Shown here piece after piece: positions 56,593 to 64,000 of a DNA stretch of 64,000 bases. This stretch comes from Promineifilum sp. (GTDB taxonomy: Bacteria; Chloroflexota; Anaerolineae; Promineifilales; Promineifilaceae), in contig JACKBY010000001.1 in assembly GCA_020634335.1 (NCBI GenBank), forward strand, positions 124,001 to 188,000, written 5' to 3'. Position numbers and translations under genes: made by a program. Positions within the stretch are counted from its first letter, which is position 1. Each line of letters opens with the position of its first letter. A model generated the notes under the pieces. That model did no database searches, was not told where the DNA came from, and worked only from the letters and a program-made list of their open reading frames with translations.

Positions 56593-59500
56593 TTAATCCT
56601 GCACCGGCAGCCCGCTGGGAACTGCATTGGGCACGAGGCCGGACAGATCGACGGCCGACGGCGACGTCAGCGCCTCCAGAAAGGCCAGTAAATCGCCGAT
56701 CTGGGCGTCGGTCAGTTGGGGGAGGGAGGCCGCCAGTGGGTCGAGCGACTTCAGCACATCGGCCTGAACCTGCGGCTCCAGCCGCACCGTCTCGCGGAAG
56801 ATGGGGGGCAGCGCGCCGGGATCGTAACCCCGCAAAGAATCGGCCGCGTTCAGGTGGTGGCGAATGGCCCCCTCCAGCGTGGTGTAAGCGCCGTTGTGCA
56901 TGTAAGGTGCGGTCAGCGTGACGTTGCGCAGCGGCGGTGTACGGAAGGCGTAGCGGTCGGCCGGCAGACCGGTCTCCAGGAAGCGCCCCAAGTCCAGGGC
57001 CTCGTCGCTCAGTTTGCCCGGTCCCAATTGCGGCACGGCGATGTTGTGATACTGCTGGTCCGTCAGCAGATTGCCGCTGTGGCAGGTGCTGCACCGCGCC
57101 TCCCCGTAGAAGAGGATTGCGCCCCGCCGAGCTTCTTCGGACAAGGCCGCCCCGTCGCCCGCCAGATAGCGATCCCAGGGGCTGTCCATGAAAGTGAAGG
57201 CGGCGATCTCGTAGGCTGCCAGGGCGAAGGATGCGTGCTCGAAGCCCAGCTCCTCAACTGGGGTGTCGGGGTAAGCCGCCCGGAACAACTCGACGTAGCC
57301 GGGCACGGCCAGCAGCCGCTCCATCAGGGCGGCCCACATCTTCTTGGGTTCCATGTTGTCGATAGTCGCCAGCTCGTTCGTCAGGCCGTCGCGCTCCAGG
57401 TCGCCGCGCATCTCCTCGCGCGAGGTGACGGGGAACATGGCCTGGGCCTGGAGAGCCGTCTGGAGCATCTCCGGCAAGCCGTTGCCGACCGGTGTGCTGA
57501 GACCGTAAATGTCACTGATGTTGACCCGGCCGTCCCAGAACATGGTCGTCCATTCCGCCGAGCCCCGGTTGAAGAGGTCCGGCGCGTTGCGCGGGATGAG
57601 GATGCGGCCTTCGCCGGGGGTGCGCGCCGGGCCGAGGCCGTGGCCGCCCGTGCCCAGCGAGAGCGGCAGGCCGTCGCCGCCGGCGAACTGCGGGTGGTGG
57701 CAGGTGGCGCAAGAGATGTCGCGGTTGCCGCCGAGTATCTTGTCGAAGAACAGCGCCTCGCCCAGGCGCACGACGGCCAGGTCGGGCGCGGGGCCGGGGT
57801 CGAGTTGGGTCACCCCGGACTTGGCGAGCAGCAGGGATAGCCGGCCGTCGCTGCCGCTCCCGGCCAGGCGCTCGGCCAGCGTGTCGCGCGCCAGCCACAG
57901 GAGCGCTCCGGCGGCCAGGACGGCCAGCACGACCCCGGCCTGGGCCGGGCGCAGCCGCGGCCGGGCCGGGCGCGAAATTCGACCGCGCGAGACGACGATC
58001 AGGAACGTCGCGAGCACTCCCACGCCCAGACTCGCCAAGGCCCACGGCCACCAATGGGGCAAATGCACCGCCAGGCGACCGTCGAGCAGCAGCGGCGTCT
58101 CGCCATATGCCAGCGAATAGCGCGCGTTGGTCTTCAACCCCGCCACGGTCTGCTCCGTGCCGTCGGGCCAGACGATGCGCAGCGAATCGACGTTGGCCGC
58201 CCCCAGACCAAAATGAAGTTCCAGGTCGCTGTTGCCGCCCAGACCCGTGCCGGTCATGAGCTGCTGCACCTGCACGCGGCCATCGTCGGCCGTCACGTAG
58301 ACCTTCGCGCCGATGGCGTCGCGGTTGATGGCCCCGGCCCCCGCCGGGCGCACGGCCAGCCAGTTGCCGCCCGCCCCCTGATCGCCCAGCGTGTTGCGGA
58401 AGAGTTTGTAGCCCTCGTCGTAGTTGCCGATGATCAGATCGACGTAGCCGTCGCGGTCGTAGTCGGCGGTGCTGACGCCGATGGTCTTGCCGGGGTCGCC
58501 CGCGCCGCTGTTTTCGGCCAGATTGGTGAACGTGCCGTCACCATTGTTGTGGAAGAGGGGATTGATGCCAACGCCACCGTCGGTTTCGACCATCTGGGCC
58601 AGATAGAGATCTTGCCGGCCATCGTTGTCGTAATCGAGAAAGACCGACCCCCAGCCGATTGCCTCCGACAGGCGCACGCCGGCATCTTCGGCCTTGTCCA
58701 CGAACTTGCCGTCGCCCTGGTTGACCAGCAGCGTCATAGGGCCGACGTTGGAAAAATAGAAGTCGAAGTCCAGGTCGTTGTCGGGGTCGCCGACGGCCAG
58801 CCCCATGCCCATGACGCGCTGATCGGCCCCGGCGGCCTGGCTCACGTCAGTGAAACACCAGCCGTCGCAGCCCGCGCCGTCGTTGCGCCACAGCGCATTG
58901 CCGACCGGGTTGAGGAATTCGTCGTTGACCAGGTAAATGTCGAGGTCGCCGTCGTCGTCGAAGTCGACGAAGCCGGCGATGAAACCCGCCCCCCACGTCT
59001 GGTGGCTGAGCAAATCGGCGACGTCGGTGAAGGTGCCATCGCCGTTATTATGGTAGAGATTGTCCTTGTCGCCCTCGCTCGGCCGGCCGCAGTTGGGCGT
59101 GCACGACCAGTTGGCGACGTAGAGATCGAGGAAGCCGTCCTCGTCGTAATCGCCCCAGGAGGCGCTCTTGCCGTTGGTCATGTCGCCAACGCCGGCTTCG
59201 GCCGTCACGTCAGTAAACCCTTGCCCGGCCTCATTGCGGAACAACTGATTCGCGCCCCAGTTGACGACGTAGAGGTCGAGCCAGCCATCGTTGTTGTAGT
59301 CGGCCCACACGGCGCTGCTGCTGCGCACGTCGGCCAGAGCCAGTTGCTCGGCCAGCAGCGACGGGCTAAACGTGCCGTCGCCGTTGTTGCGCAGCAGGCG
59401 GTTGGGGCCGGGCTTGAGCGGGAAGCCGAAGTCGGTCAGGTAGAGATCGACCCAGCCGTCGCGGTCGTAGTCGCCCCAGGCTTGGCCGGTGATCTTCTCG

Positions 59501-59670
59501 TTGCCCGCGCGCGGTCCGGCGATGCCCGCAGCGACCGTTACTTCCTCGTAGGGCGGGTGGGCGGGTGGGTCGCTCTGGGCCATGGCCCGGCCGCCGGTGA
59601 ACAGCGCCGCCGTCAGCAGGCAGAGGAGCACCCAGGCGCGTTGTCGAACCGTATTTTCTGAGTGCATCAT
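56593..59670 (-). CDS. FG-GAP/ASPIC propeller fused to diheme cytochrome c peroxidase
   Basis: 1025 residues. Signal peptide ending AMAQ; FG-GAP/VCBS repeats with repeated DYDxDGxxDLYxxN blocks (about residues 35-430); an ASPIC/UnbV domain (DAIGAKVYVTADDGR, LRIVWPDGTEQTV); two hydrophobic helices (about 545-620); then a MauG/CCP-type domain with CATCH (654-658) and CSTCH (860-864) heme sites. The ATG at 59670 follows GGGAG. A propeller for surface binding joined through a membrane segment to a peroxidase module is unusual and appears uninterrupted. The peroxidase probably reduces H2O2 or oxidises an unknown partner outside the membrane (inference). Confidence 0.88.
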   Translation of the reverse strand: MMHSENTVRQRAWVLLCLLTAALFTGGRAMAQSDPPAHPPYEEVTVAAGIAGPRAGNEKITGQAWGDYDRDGWVDLYLTDFGFPLKPGPNRLLRNNGDGTFSPSLLAEQLALADVRSSSAVWADYNNDGWLDLYVVNWGANQLFRNEAGQGFTDVTAEAGVGDMTNGKSASWGDYDEDGFLDLYVANWSCTPNCGRPSEGDKDNLYHNNGDGTFTDVADLLSHQTWGAGFIAGFVDFDDDGDLDIYLVNDEFLNPVGNALWRNDGAGCDGWCFTDVSQAAGADQRVMGMGLAVGDPDNDLDFDFYFSNVGPMTLLVNQGDGKFVDKAEDAGVRLSEAIGWGSVFLDYDNDGRQDLYLAQMVETDGGVGINPLFHNNGDGTFTNLAENSGAGDPGKTIGVSTADYDRDGYVDLIIGNYDEGYKLFRNTLGDQGAGGNWLAVRPAGAGAINRDAIGAKVYVTADDGRVQVQQLMTGTGLGGNSDLELHFGLGAANVDSLRIVWPDGTEQTVAGLKTNARYSLAYGETPLLLDGRLAVHLPHWWPWALASLGVGVLATFLIVVSRGRISRPARPRLRPAQAGVVLAVLAAGALLWLARDTLAERLAGSGSDGRLSLLLAKSGVTQLDPGPAPDLAVVRLGEALFFDKILGGNRDISCATCHHPQFAGGDGLPLSLGTGGHGLGPARTPGEGRILIPRNAPDLFNRGSAEWTTMFWDGRVNISDIYGLSTPVGNGLPEMLQTALQAQAMFPVTSREEMRGDLERDGLTNELATIDNMEPKKMWAALMERLLAVPGYVELFRAAYPDTPVEELGFEHASFALAAYEIAAFTFMDSPWDRYLAGDGAALSEEARRGAILFYGEARCSTCHSGNLLTDQQYHNIAVPQLGPGKLSDEALDLGRFLETGLPADRYAFRTPPLRNVTLTAPYMHNGAYTTLEGAIRHHLNAADSLRGYDPGALPPIFRETVRLEPQVQADVLKSLDPLAASLPQLTDAQIGDLLAFLEALTSPSAVDLSGLVPNAVPSGLPVQD

Positions 59671-59761
59671 TATCGATCTCCCGGTCGAGGCAATCATACC
59701 ACTTTCTGGGCGAAACACCTTGGATTGCCTTGGGAACCAACTATCTTTTCATCGGTCGTGC

Positions 59762-60688
59762 CTAGCCCGGCACGAGGGCCACCGCCCCCCATAGCGGCGC
59801 GTCGTCACCCAGTTCAGCGGGCACGATGTCGAAGCCGACTTCCGGCAAGGCCGTGGCGGCCGCCGACTGCCGGACCTCAGCCCACCAGTTGCTTCCAGCC
59901 TTCGTCACGCCGCCGCCCAGAATGAAGCGTTGCGGATTGAGCAGATTAGCGGCATGACCCAGGCCCACGCCCAGCGCCCACGCCCCACGCAACAAAATCT
60001 CGCGTGCCACCTTGTCCCCGTTAGCCGCCGCCTCAGCCACATCTTGTCCAGTCAACACCCCCGCGCTACCCCGCCCTTTGCCCCCCTGCGCCGCATAATC
60101 GGCGGCCATGTATGGCCCCGAGGCCAGCCGTTCCACGCAGCCGCGCTTGCCGCACAGGCACAGCGGCCCGGCCGGATCGACAACTGTATGGCCGATCTCC
60201 CCGGCCATACCGTCATGGCCGCGCCACGGCCGGCCGCCCAGTACCCAGCCGCCACCGACCCCAGTGCTCACCGTCACATACAGGAGATCGTCTACCCCGC
60301 GGCCGGCTCCAAAGCGATGCTCGCCCACGGCCGCGGCGTTGGCGTCGTTGTCGACGACAACCGGTGCGCCGAAGGTCCGCTCCAGCGTTTGCCGGAGGGG
60401 CATGTCTTCCCACCCGCGCACGTGGTGGGAGAGACGAACGACGCCGCGGTCGTAATCCACCGGGCCACCGAAGCTGACGCCGATGGCCGCCGGCGCGCGC
60501 CCAGCCAATAGCTTGCGGGCCAGATGCGTCATGGCCTCTATCTCATACGCCGCGTCGGCCGTTGCCGGCGTCCACTCGCGGCGTGAATCCAGCCATTGCG
60601 GCCGGGAGGCTGAGAGCGTCTCGCGCCTGAGTAGCGCCGCGCTCAACTTCGTCCCGCCAAAATCCAGGGCAAGCCATACGTCATCCAT
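59762..60688 (-). CDS. ROK-family sugar kinase (glucokinase-like)
   Basis: 308 residues from the ATG at 60688 (MDDVWLALDFGGTKLS). DFGGTK is the phosphate-binding motif, VSFGGPVDY and VVVDNDANAAAVGE hold the sugar-binding and catalytic residues, TVSTGVGGG follows, and GHTVVDPAGPLCLCGKRGCVE is the ROK zinc signature with its Cys and His. It phosphorylates glucose or a related hexose, fitting the starch enzymes elsewhere in the window. No Shine-Dalgarno is clear; an upstream start at 60739 is possible. Confidence 0.93.
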   Translation of the reverse strand: MDDVWLALDFGGTKLSAALLRRETLSASRPQWLDSRREWTPATADAAYEIEAMTHLARKLLAGRAPAAIGVSFGGPVDYDRGVVRLSHHVRGWEDMPLRQTLERTFGAPVVVDNDANAAAVGEHRFGAGRGVDDLLYVTVSTGVGGGWVLGGRPWRGHDGMAGEIGHTVVDPAGPLCLCGKRGCVERLASGPYMAADYAAQGGKGRGSAGVLTGQDVAEAAANGDKVAREILLRGAWALGVGLGHAANLLNPQRFILGGGVTKAGSNWWAEVRQSAAATALPEVGFDIVPAELGDDAPLWGAVALVPG

Positions 60689-60998
60689 AGCGATCAACGG
60701 AAATGATAGCAGAGATAGATGGTCGGTGGCATATGGCAAGTTATCGGCCCTCCATCGTCCGCGATTATATGGGCTGAACTGTCCACTGCTCGCTCGTTCC
60801 TTCCACGACGTGACAGACGGCGCGAAAATGGGTGACGGATGACACTAAGGACGGGCTGCCGGATATGCAACAATAAGGGCGATTGGCGGAGAGGCGTCGG
60901 TCTCCGGCTCAATGAGCACGCCCATCGTTCCGGTGGGGAGCCACATTATTACCGCCCCGAACCGGACCCAAGGTCAAGGCGGCGATCAGGAGAAATGA

Positions 60999-62546
<1,548 letters not shown>

Positions 62547-62651
62547 GCGAACGACGGACAGCCGGCGGATGACCAGCGACACGGTATGGTAGGAGCGTGG
62601 TCTGCGGCTTGTGGTCTGTCGATTGTCGCCTCTATCAGGAGCATAACTGCC

Positions 62652-64000
62652 ATGTTCAAGAAAATTCTCATCGCCAACCGGGGCGAGATCGCGGTGCGTA
62701 TCATTCGCACGTGCCGCGAGATGGGCATTCGCACCGTGGCCCTCTACGAGATCAGCGACCGCGATTCGCTCCACGTGAGGCTGGCCGATACGTGTGTTCG
62801 GCTGCCCAACCATCACGCCTTCATGGAGCCGGACACCATCCTGTCCATTGCCCAGGAGCAAGGCGTGGATGCCGTCCATCCCGGCTACGGATTCCTGGCC
62901 GAGAACGCGGACTTTATCCGCGCCTGCGAAGCGGCGGCCATCGTTTTTATTGGGCCGCCGGCCGCGGTAGTGGAGGCCACACGCAACAAGATCAGTATGC
63001 TGGAACAGGCACGCGCCGCCGGCTTCCAGACCGTAATCAATTCGTCCCATTCGTTCGACGAGGGTGAATTCGAGCCGATGGCCGCCGCCGCGGCGGCCAT
63101 CGGCTATCCGCTGGTGCTCAAGTCCTGTAGCGGCGGCCGCGGCCGGGGCGAGCGCCTGGTGGACAGCCCCGACCACCTGTCCGAGATCGTGCGGCGAGCC
63201 CACGTGGAGGCCAAAGCCGTCTACGGCAACAGCCGGCTTTTCCTGGAGCAAGCCATTCTGCCCGCCCACCAGGTCGGCGTGCAGATCGTGGCCGATCGAT
63301 ACGGCAGCCTCGTACACTTGGGCGACCGCGAAGGCTCAATTGTCCACAACAACCAGAAGATCGTGGAGGAATCGCCGGCGCTTTGCCTGTCGTCCGAAGG
63401 ACGCGACGCTTTGCTGGAAACCGCTGTCCGCCTGGCCCGCCTGTTCAACTATCAAAACGTGGGCACGGTGGAGTTTCTGGTCGATGCTGCCGGTGAGTTT
63501 TACTTCAGCGAGATCAAGTCCCGCATCCAGATCGATCATACGCTGTCGGAAATGGTGACGCGGGTTGATCTGATCCGCGAACAGATTCGCCTGGCGGCGG
63601 GCGAGGCGCTGGGCTATGGTCAGGATGACGTCACATGCCACGGCTGGGCCATGATGTGTCGCGTGCAGGCCGAAGACCCGGCGCGACGGTATATGCCCGC
63701 TTCCGGCCATTTGCGTCGCGTGCGGCTGCCCGGCGGCCCCGAAGTGCGCGTCGACACCTACCTTTACTGCGATTCCGAGGTTCCCTCGTTCTACGACCCG
63801 CTTATCGCCAAGGCCACCGTATGGGCGACCGACCGGCCGGCCTGTGTCGATCGCTTGCGGCGCGCGCTGGAGGATTTTGCCGTCATCGGCGTGCCCACCA
63901 ACCTGCCGCTGCTCACGGAAATCTTGCGCTCGCCCGCTTTTGTGGCCGGTGAATATGCCACCGATCTTCTGCACCAACCGCTGGAGACTAAACCAGCAAC
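62652..64000 (+). CDS. Divergent biotin carboxylase-like subunit, C-terminus cut by window edge
   Basis: About 449 codons are visible from the ATG at 62652 and the frame stays open to the last base. FKKILIANRGEIAVRIIRTC, VHPGYGFLAENADF, LKSCSGGRGRG (ATP loop), GTVEFLVD and SEIKSRIQIDH show an ATP-grasp carboxylase. Several canonical active-site positions differ from AccC: the metal-site HVExQ reads HQVGVQ (Glu to Gly), RRHQK reads HNNQK, and EMNTR reads EIKSR (Asn to Lys); the expected Glu after RxQ is Asp. The gene partners the carboxyltransferase upstream. Whether it still carboxylates biotin is doubtful by sequence. Confidence 0.88.
   Translation, partial: MFKKILIANRGEIAVRIIRTCREMGIRTVALYEISDRDSLHVRLADTCVRLPNHHAFMEPDTILSIAQEQGVDAVHPGYGFLAENADFIRACEAAAIVFIGPPAAVVEATRNKISMLEQARAAGFQTVINSSHSFDEGEFEPMAAAAAAIGYPLVLKSCSGGRGRGERLVDSPDHLSEIVRRAHVEAKAVYGNSRLFLEQAILPAHQVGVQIVADRYGSLVHLGDREGSIVHNNQKIVEESPALCLSSEGRDALLETAVRLARLFNYQNVGTVEFLVDAAGEFYFSEIKSRIQIDHTLSEMVTRVDLIREQIRLAAGEALGYGQDDVTCHGWAMMCRVQAEDPARRYMPASGHLRRVRLPGGPEVRVDTYLYCDSEVPSFYDPLIAKATVWATDRPACVDRLRRALEDFAVIGVPTNLPLLTEILRSPAFVAGEYATDLLHQPLETKPA

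Noticed and set aside
58400..59600. CRISPR- or tandem-DNA-repeat-like periodicity
   Set aside because: The similarity comes from FG-GAP protein repeats; units are irregular and fully coding.
58054..59661. 535-codon frame opposite the FG-GAP region
   Set aside because: The regular Asp-rich repeats on the minus strand make the complement open and Val-rich. No independent support.

Overview
The window reads as a fragment of a GC-rich chromosome from a filamentous-type Chloroflexota bacterium (Anaerolineae/Ardenticatenia-like, in the style of Ca. Promineofilum). The evidence is indirect: many lipoproteins and secreted proteins with long Pro/Thr linkers, secreted proteins ending in a YLPxVxGK-type tail, GT39 membrane proteins with C-terminal beta-sandwich domains, an AapJQMP-type amino acid importer, and many short palindromic repeats between genes. 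No rRNA, tRNA, CRISPR array, transposase or prophage was recognised. The only mobile-type sequence is a MITE-like repeat present twice.

Layout. 1-16.4 kb (minus strand) is a carbohydrate region. Read in the direction of transcription it holds a MarR regulator, a fasciclin-maltose-binding-protein fusion, MalF, MalG, a GH57 lipoprotein, a GH13 amylase, a GT39 enzyme, a clan-A glycosidase lipoprotein and a second GT39 enzyme cut by the window edge. 16.6-21.7 kb holds PlsC and a pheST operon preceded by what appears to be a classical Phe-codon attenuator. 21.8-25.6 kb (plus) carries a beta-propeller lipoprotein behind a promoter with a 12-G spacer tract, then an M23-family surface protein broken by an in-frame TGA. 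25.6-28.8 kb (minus) is rpmF-fabD-fabG-asp23-nusB with a promoter and a terminator. 29.1-32.6 kb (plus) holds a membrane alpha/beta-hydrolase and heme O synthase. 32.6-38.3 kb (plus) is a complete amino acid ABC importer. 38.4-39.4 kb is a visibly AT-rich XRE/DUF2975 pair. 39.7-48.4 kb holds an aminotransferase, an orphan PqqB-like protein, YjbQ, a NatAB-like exporter, an S33 peptidase, a metzincin protease and a DUF123 protein. 48.4-52.8 kb is a large surface-anchored pullulanase. 52.8-60.7 kb (minus) holds a zinc-ribbon/cyclase/ATPase/TPR sensor, an FG-GAP-to-cytochrome-peroxidase fusion and a ROK sugar kinase. 61.0-64.0 kb (plus) is an acyl-CoA carboxyltransferase followed by a biotin-carboxylase-like gene lacking several canonical catalytic residues, which runs off the window.

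How the genes work together. The pullulanase, GH57 and GH13 enzymes, the maltose-type ABC permeases with their binding protein, and the ROK kinase together suggest extracellular alpha-glucan breakdown, oligosaccharide uptake and phosphorylation. No MalK ATPase is encoded here. The rpmF-fabDG-nusB block and pheST are housekeeping.

Most interesting items: the Phe-rich near-leaderless leader peptide with terminator upstream of pheST; the poly-G promoter spacer; the FAS1-solute-binding-protein fusion; a permease loop resembling a piece of its own binding protein; the FG-GAP/ASPIC-diheme peroxidase fusion; the degenerate biotin carboxylase; the MITE-like repeat pair; and a repeat-derived peptide inserted in PheT.
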